Below, piece after piece: positions 28,901-35,424 of a stretch of DNA of 64,000 nt. Origin of the DNA: Bacteroidota bacterium. Its GTDB lineage: Bacteria; Bacteroidota; Ignavibacteria; Ignavibacteriales; Melioribacteraceae. The translations under genes and the position numbers were made by a program. Under the pieces are notes generated by a model that worked only from the letters and a program-made list of their open reading frames with translations, was not told where the DNA came from and did no database searches. The stretch covers positions 1-64,000 of the forward strand of contig JAHISP010000088.1 in assembly GCA_018818165.1 (NCBI GenBank). The letters are read 5' to 3'. Within the stretch, counting starts at the first letter, position 1. Each line of letters opens with the position of its first letter.

Positions 28901-28955
28901 TAATAATGATGGGCTTATTTCAGAGGATGTTACAAGAACACATACTTTGAATTAA
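16926..28955 (+). CDS. Giant exported repeat protein (4009 residues), unknown function
   Basis: A signal peptide (MRRILFLLLL...SVFSQ) marks it for export. Residues 25-265 look like Ig/fibronectin-type domains, ending with AWQVQA and WQFTYG. From about 430 to 1890 a unit of some 725 residues occurs twice. The matching blocks include LPERLKCDG (near 755) with LPEYLRCDG (near 1483), and LEIAYLQIK (near 1055) with REIAYLRIK (near 1790). Four cysteines recur in register (455, 474, 760, 792 and 1177, 1197, 1488, 1521). The fragment after 1890 resembles the start of a third unit. Residues about 2440-2780 are Gly- and aromatic-rich strands, 2790-3270 mainly helical and charged, and about 3390-4009 hold several modules opening with T/D-x-P-P, as in Ig/FN3 arrays. 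No T9SS C-terminal domain or catalytic motif is seen. The reading frame is unbroken. Confidence 0.85.
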   Translation: MRRILFLLLLTFSSVFSQNTNWSSFISFPNNPSPYFTDWERNPNIGSLNINYLGTSPIEFYFEIIINIDGYGEAIRGRTDNREYLSGPMSEILTFNDISDWQSTKTNSDLERLVIQTGKLPESNYSICVSTFSTSGELLTETCTDFEILLPNPPQLLLPDEEGSIEIAQPSFMWNPVSTPSDILVYYHVKIVEILDGQTAFRAFEANVPILETEVQYENMYTYSLDDYPLEQNHNYAWQVQATNNEGVPIASNDGYSEIWQFTYGNPNSELPIDTLTLIENYAYLFDLKQLNITDNTSFINLDGSCRMLIKGTDGIDKYLDAFAQNLMLQKDSYENPVFLGGNIIGSIYEKILDKSLTGDYFKPTELEFIPPQQLSFAGEFNLGDENGIPLIGRLNFIDNELIGELTAIGDASTPMFSIGDDSFKLNISSVALSFPNLETRLEGSLSVFGTQSNCRVDEITLEKNGGFSASISCDVMQEIALLQGSNLFNINVKSINGKINGNLLSNKHDYKVVVDGGLQFNVNPDNLFGADLSFELSPNKFKLLSFNPNVDVDASTLDLGWLKWNLKNLKLNSLSYENKIWDFDLAMDVDLSFPDFGDKKLPTITGVSFTPKGFEFPEVNFSNFSIPKIDFKAFEIEMFGISAPAFIFDFSKWNPGSIAQMAFNWNVKFSMPNLPNGTDENFKFPNWNLKAKITNGNFNLILPDIDFPNAKSITIPGGLGFNVSSFSGKLNTSFDGSIMSFLPDVKIGGDISLPERLKCDGAEENIKLRSMITLNGNGSISGIIEDVVPKCPINIGLASLYMKKSKIEFKNEDGQKIYLDGEAAVSFTAKSNQKEVGKILVIYELVNSEIIKAEGEIKDNFVWDLPSENPTFSFNIAEAKIGRGKLLIDGRSTLQLSKDKAIGVTFDDFTINLDEYTIEDGQVIFDEPFAMVIDNLADDNINFKTVLSGDIPNTESYLYYTLPEKIALNKNGFTLKGNSKAQLKYQGKVLGDLSTDFSNDFAFSLKPFKVISGKCDIIFKDNKVAYFNEDGFFPDINYFLNRVIPDKIPLPTLEIAYLQIKRDDNLLVNVNAEGNSTRFSTREGEPVELVFPSMQFDLAEAPKILVNFSIAFDDGTGEVTDGFIRGVIPEESIHSFDLTRVGIPYTIYSIYYGNLDGTTKFRLAGKAKLFDTEVACQDSLILTLSQNGMLEGRVSCDIDQIISLIPDSDKLNLHLNNISGQFNADLLTRNFDFNITLDSDLRFNLGEGKSWGVWTLLEQNQNGLELVDSRMDDVAIPKIDLEQFKIGFNNFVLGRLDYNSTPDANGFTGWDFEFGMDLNLSIPSLGLEIPNIPNVTLNRTGFHTMDRISIPSFSDSLAFQFEGIELKPLAFRMPKLDFNWFNPLGGEGNNWDFNIDFEINFPNMEGASGSMRYPHLTLLDANFLNGKLIGNIDPIDFDLLDGLKLNFGDGFGFSLTRISGRLFDDNGNQGVDFNFNGHLDLPEYLRCDGEQTTLDLTETTFSLNSSGQISGIINNFVPRCPIDLGFGQFQVTSSSINFSVSDSGQVAILDMTGDLVVNTGDGNSVTANGVLQMDLLTGQIIDGSITIEEQFVWAIPNDKPVLRFTINRAVLDRNGLTINGDSDLLLPGGQTRNARFENFNFDFRKFKVNSGRVEINADFAIKIALEDGEVVWSVISANTPLTENQTAKIGFTSNLVLDADGLSTNGEAIAAIRWDEDPAHQFGNLKIRYTNDFKFSLRPFMVSEGRADLIHVQGEAENIIATLTHDGLNLGDIFGLIPVPEIIPLPDREIAYLRIKSGNRVLVQTETVDAGLRIYSTEENPTSLVLPALQIEGREVDSIPTVFDVVVNPATGQIVSGEITLARQDSASILNLRDRGIPADIFKIHYDKNDGLSADAQVDLPNILSGMPIKMRKLRFNRNGLAGTVNLGTYSEVYPRNVLPTLDFANLGSQAIITLEGLDVSFGENNSVGFSGKFIPLMFVHDRDTTKVQYAANWNNVEHKFTFSFDFADGEVFDFGIGTFTPGSIGDNPALQLTLSEEDFELLLSGEFRANQFGDDFALGIEGLKITKNNVSAEAISKSAANPISFKLFNSDFRIFDKDVNNKAIRFTYADNVLKLILSGDITLFGKADNKVTFSNFTIGTDGTFSIGQANFLNSDLVIVDNYIAINNVGISNNKLAVGGWIKLPEPVGNDTQFNFGFNLDANGTITADNRIGNKIVLINEPQRIGNPAETEYDFWKAKFDLTYLALELNFANISNSSVQMVSDIYWDNNRNKRVSLGNKSNINSIVPGLEITFAGDVNWGSASVNGNFVNFDEDMFKVKVNTVQLTSDRNNNLTFGIGGEFGLNFDAVQGGLNLADFQFNKTGIVNIGRITGGTLTIEDVGSLTLNNIGYSDSQTRIWVKGGESPGAASGSARADSTQITVNNYLSFGGEITIDGFGAAGVDRFLTYSTDNSYTLLVRNAHFEIEGTMSASMDLLYYTGDNGFMMRAGGSATIGDFSGSVVGKVAKINNKVSWGFFIQSDMRIDIVPIVITGVGGGFFYNPNADDILAVKRLANVSESNGKIAVQGGKFAIFLFGQAAIVSDVLIYGRVLITVTDRQFMLDGRVVVLDMENKIEGEIHLMVQWSPTFEAEGEIAIDIDVARIVKGTGRVGFYVYSTDQWAIYGESEIKLFNYLESSSEFFVGNSGFMLGMSSSVNYDLWIIEVGAGIDVKVWYMPGKSWGAYAKAWVKAEILWGVAKAKGWLQCALLGSEGNVYLYGQAGLEIHVLFTDWSGSAWAKISNGEVDGGRGSDSDMDALIAEAMGQSEAAEREMEDMKISIENRPDPGVSFSNDELRAAFATLTEWGSKYKYGNEIERHEAETFFNDLLAIEITDHYGYNPSRVSGESDLLRWNIDNVFKGQGAPDLTDFTEGNRSIQEAIDLYNEDKNALLPTFDEGFEIITQTSNEIDGNAVDPTAGTIFPQYRLDENGHYIISGQSSMNVDEDISNQNSVSLQNGINSINAYRERVFSEYQKLNTNIATIEKILKGRNGNSGTLKFSRSYASLVEYIHSTYLQQYMYYKQIKTWSTNRYAELLNRDSTPLSVGQIMRNKAVRIFDRNPNGYMALKLINNGRVEAISRLKGDDEATWRSAGGAENMVWENNSSLPLAEFRTWAINRSTEIGISLWKDIAGLGLQELKNTSRSMINNVEWAKREHIENAGAVQAEFTDKINTLYSTLGSLSETKYDIVKKLIDWEDNSFQPRLIDRTGKVIKSARKVQLENAMELLEQKMTVPTITQLEAVNYDLGICAYTNVRWNVSGPRNTYATFQVDFESEQPHINSQGYQSIGNKINLNLFYAPLVNQTTFGETTFHLKAVNEVGYSIHRSLTYRPTFSNTATERLGDITQTTYDVDRTPPTMSRIDFPYHFLTRALNDHPTGWDDFYNMHFVGDSSVVSAEWTGNDDESGVQEYRYKLVKTQRPGSAGFQFIENADDLELNPGVNPFGNTGDDTPPNPYSNWTNNFGRTNVVINGLDMQNGEYYQLKVAAKNGDGYWMEKPQGLSDYLFVDLVPPPAPVARPLPAHPAVNVPATSTIRHEIDLPPMSMRQFGNNLVKMNDNSEAYLIINYSIPTDEYTGSPFAKELMVSKVGHPEIASDWVTNFGNRIDNAYFPELNNMLNYIDSFYVDIRTYDLARNRSNLLRFKMQPFDNTAPSRPLVNFAYSSNYQRAYIVFESQSDDEQSGIQYYEVGLGSTRANISFDDGIKFYPNDIANNQTVLMPELPFRDRTIFAVRAVNGQGTRGAICYTGYFLQDETPPVTPTVTLGINNIAARGNFLSISFGNLVDNQTGIKNVQYMLYKKVSGSDSWTSVIYWRATDNLNGTSINLGDYGIGNNIDLKVEVRSMNTVGLLSTVGSSEIRIPDTSRPFAPTVTINSGSPAKNDPPAVGLRFGNLVDPESGIQKVEYKIEKANDRYDITYSSVKGWTSNGTKTTKVLSYSTLRLNAGDYIKVTVRSYNNDGLISEDVTRTHTLN

Positions 28956-29009
28956 TATTTAAGTTTAATATATCTAAACTAAGCAATACGATTGCTTATA
29001 GGAGAAAAA

Positions 29010-30971
29010 ATGAAAAAAACATATTTGATAATTTGGTTACTACTGTTATTAGTAATTTCATCAAATGCTCAAAAAAAGAAAGACTTTTTCACAATGGTTA
29101 AAGGAGATTCGTTAGCAATCTTTTTAACCGAGTCACCTTCAACAAATGAAGTTTATAATGTTTATCGTAAATCGGATACTGGCTATGTTTTACTTACAAA
29201 GGATGAACCAATTAGAGCAATAATTGACCCAACGGAAGCAAGAATTATTTTAGGCAACGATTGGGATTTAATTTCCAAAGCTGTTGATAGTAAAAATGAA
29301 ACTGATATTCTTCGTCAAATTAAATCAAAAACATTTCGGGGTGCTTTGCTTTCTTTTATTAGCAATAATGCAGCAAAAGTTAGTGGAAGATGGTTTGTTG
29401 ACCCTAATATTAAAATAGGAAATTCTTACACTTATAAAATTATTTTTGAAACAATGTCTGGAAAAGTTGTTGATAGCCTTGAAAAAAGTGTAAAAGCAGA
29501 TATGATAATTCCAAATGCTCCAACTAATCTTAAGCTCACTTCAGGAAATAGACAAATTAAATTAGAATGGAATTATCCCAAATGGTCTGGCGATTTTACT
29601 GATTTAGGATTTAGATACAATATCTATCGAAAAAAGGGAAATGGCGAATATAGCAAGGTAAATGAAAGTATTGTAATTAGAGATGATAATACAAATCCAG
29701 AATATGACGATTTATGGTTGGAAGAAGGGGTTAGTTACACTTATAAGATTACTATTTCTGACCCAATTGGCAACGAAAGCAAAGCTTCAAATGTGGCAGA
29801 AATATTACTTGAAGATAAAACTCCACCAGCAATTGTTTCAAATGTTATGTCCACTGCCTACAAAAATGGAATGAAAATCTCGTGGAATATGAGCACAGAA
29901 CTTGATGCGAAAGGATACAATGTTTATAGAGCAACAAGCCTAAAAGGAACTTTTGAAAAAATTAATAAAAAGCAAATACCTGTTGACATTCCTTTTTATC
30001 TTGACAGCACGGTAGCAGAAAAGAAACAATATTTTTATACTGTTAGTGCTGTTGATACAGTTGGCAATGTTGGAAAGCAAAGCAATCCAAATTCTGTTTA
30101 CTTGAAAGACCAATTTCCACCCGATGCACCAGCTAATTTAACTTATAAAATTGTTGATAGCAAAGTTCACCTAAATTGGAAAGCTGCTACTGCAAAGGAT
30201 TTGAATGGATACTATATTTATAAAAGCGAAAGAGCTACTGGAATGAAATCTCGAATCACTTTGTCTAGCTATAAAGGAATAAATTTTATTGATGCAGGTG
30301 ATAGTAAAAAGGGTTTTGGATATGGAGCCAAGTTCTATTACTCAATTACAGCAGTTGATAGTTCAAATAATGAAAGTGATTCTGTAAACATAATTGTTCA
30401 AATTCCCGACGTTGAACCACCATTTGCACCAACTAATTTTAATACTACATCAAAAGGAAATTATGTTTCAGTTGATTGCGGAATGAGTCCTTCGCAAGAT
30501 GCTAAAAATTATATCCTTTATAGAGCAGAGCCAAAGATGAAAGAAGCTAAGATAGCCGAATTTAATAAAGCTCCTTTTCAATTTATTGATACAAGTATTG
30601 CAAAAGGAAGAAACTACATTTATTCTGTAGTAGTAGTTGATACTGCTGGTAATATTAGTATTAGTGCAATTAAAGATACCGTTGAATTTACTGACTTTTC
30701 TCCTCCACCAGCACCACGTAATGTGAAAGCAAAAGTAATAAATGGAAAAGTTGAGCTAAAGTGGGTTAAGTCAATAGATTACGATATGAATGGATACAAT
30801 ATTTATCGATCAGATTATCCAACAGGTACTTTTATTTTGCTAAATAAAAATGTAGTTAAAGAAACCAAGTTTGTCGATTTAACAGGAAATAAAAATTATT
30901 ACTATAGAATTAAAGCAGTAGATACTTCTGGAAATGAAAGCAATTATGATGAAACAATTTCTCCAAAATAG
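29010..30971 (+). CDS. Exported protein with five fibronectin type III domains
   Basis: The protein has 653 residues, with a signal peptide ending near SSNAQ. An N-terminal region of about 150 residues without clear relatives is followed by five fibronectin-III-like repeats, each with the D..PP..P linker and an N-I-Y-R-type strand: RYNIYRKKG, GYNVYRA, GYYIYKS, NYILYRAE, GYNIYRSD. No catalytic or T9SS sorting motif is present. The frame extends six codons upstream, but GGAG five bases before the ATG at 29010 fixes the start. It begins 54 bp after the giant gene and overlaps the next gene, so the two products are probably made together and may bind each other or a shared surface ligand. Confidence 0.82.
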   Translation: MKKTYLIIWLLLLLVISSNAQKKKDFFTMVKGDSLAIFLTESPSTNEVYNVYRKSDTGYVLLTKDEPIRAIIDPTEARIILGNDWDLISKAVDSKNETDILRQIKSKTFRGALLSFISNNAAKVSGRWFVDPNIKIGNSYTYKIIFETMSGKVVDSLEKSVKADMIIPNAPTNLKLTSGNRQIKLEWNYPKWSGDFTDLGFRYNIYRKKGNGEYSKVNESIVIRDDNTNPEYDDLWLEEGVSYTYKITISDPIGNESKASNVAEILLEDKTPPAIVSNVMSTAYKNGMKISWNMSTELDAKGYNVYRATSLKGTFEKINKKQIPVDIPFYLDSTVAEKKQYFYTVSAVDTVGNVGKQSNPNSVYLKDQFPPDAPANLTYKIVDSKVHLNWKAATAKDLNGYYIYKSERATGMKSRITLSSYKGINFIDAGDSKKGFGYGAKFYYSITAVDSSNNESDSVNIIVQIPDVEPPFAPTNFNTTSKGNYVSVDCGMSPSQDAKNYILYRAEPKMKEAKIAEFNKAPFQFIDTSIAKGRNYIYSVVVVDTAGNISISAIKDTVEFTDFSPPPAPRNVKAKVINGKVELKWVKSIDYDMNGYNIYRSDYPTGTFILLNKNVVKETKFVDLTGNKNYYYRIKAVDTSGNESNYDETISPK

Positions 30972-32955
30972 GTTTGTAATTTTAATATTGATTCTATCGG
31001 TTAATTCGTTAGTTGCTCAAGATTTGTTTACAAATGGTGTTATTGAATATAATAACAAAAATTATAAAGAAGCTGCTGGTCAGTTTGAGAATTTTATTGC
31101 TTCAAATCCATTTGAAGTTGCTCCTTATGAGTATTTAGTTAACTGCTATATTGAACTTGGTGAAAATAATAAAGCGATTGAATTATTAGAAATTTCCACA
31201 AAGAAATTTTCTAATAATTCAAATTTAGTTAAAACACTTGGCAAGCTTTATGTGAACAATTATAATTTTGAAAAAGCCGAAAACTCATTTATTGATGCCC
31301 TTAAACTAGAGCCTAAAAAATCTGAAATAATTGGTTACTTGGCCAAAATAAATGTTAATATGGCTAAAATAGCATTTCAACAAAAAGATTTTAGAAAAGC
31401 TATAAGTAAAGCAAACAAGGCACTTCAATATGATGACAAAGATTATGAAGCATATATTCTCAAATCAAATGCTCAAATACAAATGGGAAATTTGCAAGAT
31501 GCAGAAAAAACTATTGATGCAGGATTGTTAAAAAATCCTAATAACGATCAATTACTTGTTGACAAATCATTATTGCAAATTAACCAAGAAAAATATGACG
31601 AAGCTATTAATTCGCTTTCCCCAGTTTGGAAAAGGAACACAGACAATTTACAAATTGGACTTCAATTAGGGCGGCTTTACAGAGGTAAAAACAAAATTAT
31701 TGAAGCCTTTGCTATTTACGATATTCTCTTGAAAAATAATCCTAAAGAAAGAACTGTTTATGATGAGATGTTGTATTACTTTTCCGCTACAGGAAAGGAA
31801 TCTGAAAAAAGAAAAATATACGATAAAATGGAAAAGGAATTTCCAGGTGATAAAGAAATTATTCTCGCAAAATTTAAAACGTATGTTAACGAAGGGCAAG
31901 ATTCATTAGCAATAATCATGTATTCAGATTTTATAAGTAGTAATCCAAAATCATATAAAGCCTATGCTGAGTTAGCTGAACTTTATTCAAAAAAGGAAAT
32001 GCCAGAAGAAGGAATTATTCTTATGAATAAAGCGTTATCTAATAATCTGAAAGAAAAGTCAGTATATTTTAATCTAGCAAAATTTTATCACAAAAGTAAT
32101 AAACTAGAAATAGCATTAAAAACTTATAAAGAATATTCTGAATTATATCCAAAGGATATAAGCACTTATTATGAAATTGGTTTAATTTATTCCGAAATAA
32201 ACAATCTTGATTTAGCAAAATTAAGCTTTAACAAAGCATTAGATATTGACCAAAATGATGCGCTTTCATTGGCGCAAATTTCTAGAATATTTGAATTGAC
32301 TGGTGATAATGAAAGCGCTAAAAAATATTATGTAGATGCTTTTATTCAAAATATAATTGCACTTCAGAAAATGCAGCAATCAATTATAAGTTCAATTAAT
32401 GAAACTGATAATTTGTCAAATATCAAAGTTGATAAAAATGTTGATAATGTTAAGCTTTATCAAGATAATGTTAATGAAGCTGAAAATTATTTAGTTAAAA
32501 ATCTTTCAAATAGTGAATACCTCGAAATGATTAATCGTGTTCGTTCACGTTATCCACAATCTTCTTTAGTCCTTTATTACATAGGACTTTATTATGAAAG
32601 AATAGGTGATTATAACTCCTCATTAAAATATTATGAACAGGTTATTTCAAGAAGTTCAAAAGTGGAAGATGCTCATACTCATATGGCAGAAATATTTTAT
32701 AAGAAAGGGGAAAAAGCCAAAGCAATATTAAGCTATAAAAGGGCGCTATCAATTAATCAAGAAAATAAAGAAATATATAAAAAACTAATTGAATTACATC
32801 GTGAAGATAATATTCTAGATAAGTTATGCGATGAATGGTTAAATGTTTATTCTGCACAACCCCACAATAAATTATTGAAGGAATTTTTAATTGTAGCATT
32901 GCATAAAGCAAATAGAATAGCAGAAGCGAAAGAAATATTAAATAATAGAGAATAA
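30946..32955 (+). CDS. Exported tetratricopeptide-repeat protein
   Basis: The protein has about 669 residues, with a signal peptide (FVILILILSVNSLVAQ) and then TPR helices along nearly the whole length. Clear units include YKEAAGQFENFIASNPFEVAPYEYL, KAISKANKALQYDDKDYEAY and YEQVISRSSKVEDAHTHMAEIFYKKGEKAKA. TPR arrays are protein-binding scaffolds; being exported, this one would work in the periplasm. The start lies inside the end of the preceding gene (ATG at 30946 or 30949), and its stop shares one base with the next start (TAATG). This indicates strict co-expression with the barrel protein. Confidence 0.88.
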   Translation: MMKQFLQNRFVILILILSVNSLVAQDLFTNGVIEYNNKNYKEAAGQFENFIASNPFEVAPYEYLVNCYIELGENNKAIELLEISTKKFSNNSNLVKTLGKLYVNNYNFEKAENSFIDALKLEPKKSEIIGYLAKINVNMAKIAFQQKDFRKAISKANKALQYDDKDYEAYILKSNAQIQMGNLQDAEKTIDAGLLKNPNNDQLLVDKSLLQINQEKYDEAINSLSPVWKRNTDNLQIGLQLGRLYRGKNKIIEAFAIYDILLKNNPKERTVYDEMLYYFSATGKESEKRKIYDKMEKEFPGDKEIILAKFKTYVNEGQDSLAIIMYSDFISSNPKSYKAYAELAELYSKKEMPEEGIILMNKALSNNLKEKSVYFNLAKFYHKSNKLEIALKTYKEYSELYPKDISTYYEIGLIYSEINNLDLAKLSFNKALDIDQNDALSLAQISRIFELTGDNESAKKYYVDAFIQNIIALQKMQQSIISSINETDNLSNIKVDKNVDNVKLYQDNVNEAENYLVKNLSNSEYLEMINRVRSRYPQSSLVLYYIGLYYERIGDYNSSLKYYEQVISRSSKVEDAHTHMAEIFYKKGEKAKAILSYKRALSINQENKEIYKKLIELHREDNILDKLCDEWLNVYSAQPHNKLLKEFLIVALHKANRIAEAKEILNNRE

Positions 32956-34670
32956 TGATGAAACAAAATTTACACCTTTACTTTTTAGCATTTATCTTTT
33001 TAAATTTTAATTTAATTTTTGCACAAGAACATGATTCTTCTGAGGTTGATTTGAGTATTAACTCCAAGCTATCTGAGATGATTTCTCCTTCAATATTTTC
33101 TATAAGTGGTGATGCTGGTGCCTATGGGGAATTATATTCTACTTCACGCGATATAGCTAGACGACCAACTTCAACTGGACGATTATTTTTGCGTCCTACT
33201 TTTACTTTTCTAAATAATTTTTCCATTTCGTTCGATTTGTTTGTTTCAACCGAAGGAAATGATGCGCGACAGCAAATTAATAGATTTGCTCTCCATCCAG
33301 AGTGGAGTTGGGGAAAGGCGCATGTTGGTGATTTTAATCATAAATTTTCCGACTATTCTCTTAATGGAATTAATATTCGCGGCGGCGGAGTTGAAATAAA
33401 TCCAGGTTGGTTTCGTTTTCAAGCAATTGGCGGACAAACTCGTCGTTCAATTGTAGCTTCGCCATATTCTTCGGTTTACAGTCAAAACATGGGAGCAATA
33501 AAAATAGGAATTGGAAATGAAAGAACTTCATTTTTTGATATAAATATTGTTCTTGCCAGAGATGATAGCAATTCCGTTCCTAAAAGTACGTTTATTGTTG
33601 ATACTACAGGTGCTGGAGGAAATCCGCAGGTTGGCATAACTCCACAAGAAAATATTTTGCTTGGGTTTAATACAGATTTAAAAATATTAAAAAATATTCT
33701 AAGATTTAGAGGTGAAGCAACAGCATCTTTATTTACGCAAAATGTATATGCTGATGTTGCAGAAATAGATGGAGTTCCTTCTTTTTTTAATGATTTGTTT
33801 ACTTTGAGAAATTCTTCAAATGTTGATTATGCGTATAAAGGAGCGCTAGATTTCAAATATGATTTTTTCAATTCATCATTAAAATATGAAGTTATTAATC
33901 CTGGATTTAGATCACTTGGAATGACATCAGTTATAAATGATAAGAAAAAATATGGAGCTATGATGGGGTTCCGAATGTTTGATAATATTTTAACATTTCA
34001 ACTAAGATATGATGCGCAAAACGATAATTTACTAAATCAAAAGAAATTTACGCTTAAAAGAAACACATTCGGATTCAATGCAGTAGTACGTCCAATTCAA
34101 AGTCTTTCAATAATGCTTAATGTAATTCAAAATAAAATGTTTAACGACTCTGCAAGTGATACATTAAAAATTGATGGTAAAGTTTCAACATTTGCAACTA
34201 ATTTATCCTATCAATTTCCAGCATTTGGATTAAGAAACTCGGCTATGCTTGGCTATTCACATCAAATATCTACAAATTATAGCTTTTATCTTGGCGGTAA
34301 TAACAATATAACAGTAAAAAATATTTTTGGAAGTATTAGCACTACAATTAATCAAATATGGTCAGTAGCTCCTGGATTTACAGCAATAGTTATAGATTCT
34401 TGGACCGGAGCCACAAATCAAACTTTGTCATTTAATATGAGAATAAATGGAAGATTTTTCCAGGCAAAATGGAATAATGCCCTTACTGTTTCAATGTCAA
34501 ATTCGGATTTCACAAAAGTTGTTCAACTAAATTTGCAAAGTGATTATCGAATTACTAATTCTGATATGTTAAAACTGAAGGTTAGATATTCTTTAACAAA
34601 TTATTCTTCTGGTACTCTATCAAATTTTTGGGAAAATATTGCAAGTCTTAACTATGTGCATAGATTGTAA
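32955..34670 (+). CDS. Outer-membrane beta-barrel protein, partner of the giant-protein operon
   Basis: The 571-residue protein has a signal peptide (to FAQ, about residue 23) followed by many amphipathic strands: RLFLRPTFTFLNNFSISFDLFVS, WGKAHVGDF, GAIKIGIGN, DLKILKNILRFRGEATASLF, GFNAVVRPIQSLSIMLNV. It ends with the aromatic strand NIASLNYVHRL. Length and pattern suit a barrel of 16 or more strands. I do not recognise the family. Start overlaps the TPR gene stop, making a four-gene unit: giant protein, FN3 protein, TPR protein, barrel. A role as channel or anchor for the giant protein is inference. Confidence 0.75.
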   Translation: MMKQNLHLYFLAFIFLNFNLIFAQEHDSSEVDLSINSKLSEMISPSIFSISGDAGAYGELYSTSRDIARRPTSTGRLFLRPTFTFLNNFSISFDLFVSTEGNDARQQINRFALHPEWSWGKAHVGDFNHKFSDYSLNGINIRGGGVEINPGWFRFQAIGGQTRRSIVASPYSSVYSQNMGAIKIGIGNERTSFFDINIVLARDDSNSVPKSTFIVDTTGAGGNPQVGITPQENILLGFNTDLKILKNILRFRGEATASLFTQNVYADVAEIDGVPSFFNDLFTLRNSSNVDYAYKGALDFKYDFFNSSLKYEVINPGFRSLGMTSVINDKKKYGAMMGFRMFDNILTFQLRYDAQNDNLLNQKKFTLKRNTFGFNAVVRPIQSLSIMLNVIQNKMFNDSASDTLKIDGKVSTFATNLSYQFPAFGLRNSAMLGYSHQISTNYSFYLGGNNNITVKNIFGSISTTINQIWSVAPGFTAIVIDSWTGATNQTLSFNMRINGRFFQAKWNNALTVSMSNSDFTKVVQLNLQSDYRITNSDMLKLKVRYSLTNYSSGTLSNFWENIASLNYVHRL

Positions 34671-34680
34671 ATTTAAATAT

Positions 34681-34871
34681 TTAAACCCTGTTTATGCATT
34701 ACTAAAAACAATTATTCCATAATTGCTTTTGAAACTGAAAATGTGCACTAAATCAAGATTTTACAACTTCTCAAATCACTCAGCTATAATTGTTTATAAC
34801 TAAATTGATTTATACTTTTTTGAGTATTTTCTTAAATTATTGCTTATTCTAATGCATAAATCAGGGTTTAA
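34681..34871. mobile_element. MITE-like element with 21-bp terminal inverted repeats
   Basis: The left end (34681-34701) opens TTAAACCCTG and ends TTTATGCATTA. The right end (34850-34871) is its reverse complement with a single inserted base. The 191-bp element has no coding capacity, and both ends carry TTAA, which may be the outer end of the repeat or a target duplication. It sits between the stop of the barrel gene and the end of a convergent small gene. A large bidirectional terminator structure is the alternative reading, but the 148 bp between the arms speak against that. The rest of 34671-34917 shows nothing. Confidence 0.5.
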
Positions 34872-34917
34872 TAATATTTTACATTTTTAAGTTGTATATC
34901 AAAATGTAATAATCAGT

Positions 34918-35157
34918 TCAAATAAAAGTTTTATTCTGTGATAAAATATCATTTAAAACTTTTTCTTCAACTTCTAATTTAGGTGGATCAAAATTGCGCA
35001 TATTTTCCACATGTTCAACTTTTTCATCATATTGAGCCCAAGGAACTATGTACTTAATTTCTGATGAATGTAAATCAAGAAACATTGAATAATAATCATT
35101 ATTAGATAAATTGTTTCTATTAGAATTATTCTCTCCTCTATTACTTAGTATAGCCAT
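34918..35157 (-). CDS. Small hypothetical protein (79 residues)
   Basis: From the ATG at 35157, preceded by GGAGAG at a good distance, the protein opens MAILSNRGENN with an Asn/Ser-rich N-terminus, continues with SEIKYIVPWAQYDEKVEHV and ends in a helical acidic segment (LEVEEKVLNDILSQNK). There is no signal peptide, membrane segment or known motif. The good ribosome-binding site argues for a real gene. It is an isolated minus-strand gene downstream of the sigma-54 regulator gene, separated from it by hairpins. Function unknown. Confidence 0.55.
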   Translation of the reverse strand: MAILSNRGENNSNRNNLSNNDYYSMFLDLHSSEIKYIVPWAQYDEKVEHVENMRNFDPPKLEVEEKVLNDILSQNKTFI

Positions 35158-35346
35158 AATTACTCTCCATTTCAAAAATAATAAAATATTAAAAAAAACT
35201 ATTTTTATAGCACCACATTTAACAGATATACTATTAATCCAAAGAACAGAATAGTCTTTTAGATTAAAAGAATAATACTTAATAACATCCCAAAAATCAC
35301 GCCAGAAAGAAGAATTTGATTATTGACGAAAAAAAGAAGAATTAAA

Positions 35347-35422
35347 GTAAATTATTGATTATCCAATAATTTACAATTGCATAAATGCAAAATAAAGCAA
35401 TAATATTTGCATTTATGCGATT
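35347..35422 (-). terminator. Double hairpin after the sigma-54 regulator gene
   Basis: Two strong inverted repeats abut. The first is GCATAAATGCAAA / TTTGCATTTATGC (35379-35418, extended by three further pairs across a G-T). The second is GTAAATTATTG / CAATAATTTAC (35347-35374, perfect 11 bp). Read on the minus strand they follow the regulator stop and lead into a T-rich stretch, so they probably terminate its transcript. Otherwise 35158-35424 shows only AT-rich sequence. Confidence 0.5.
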
Positions 35423-35424
35423 AT

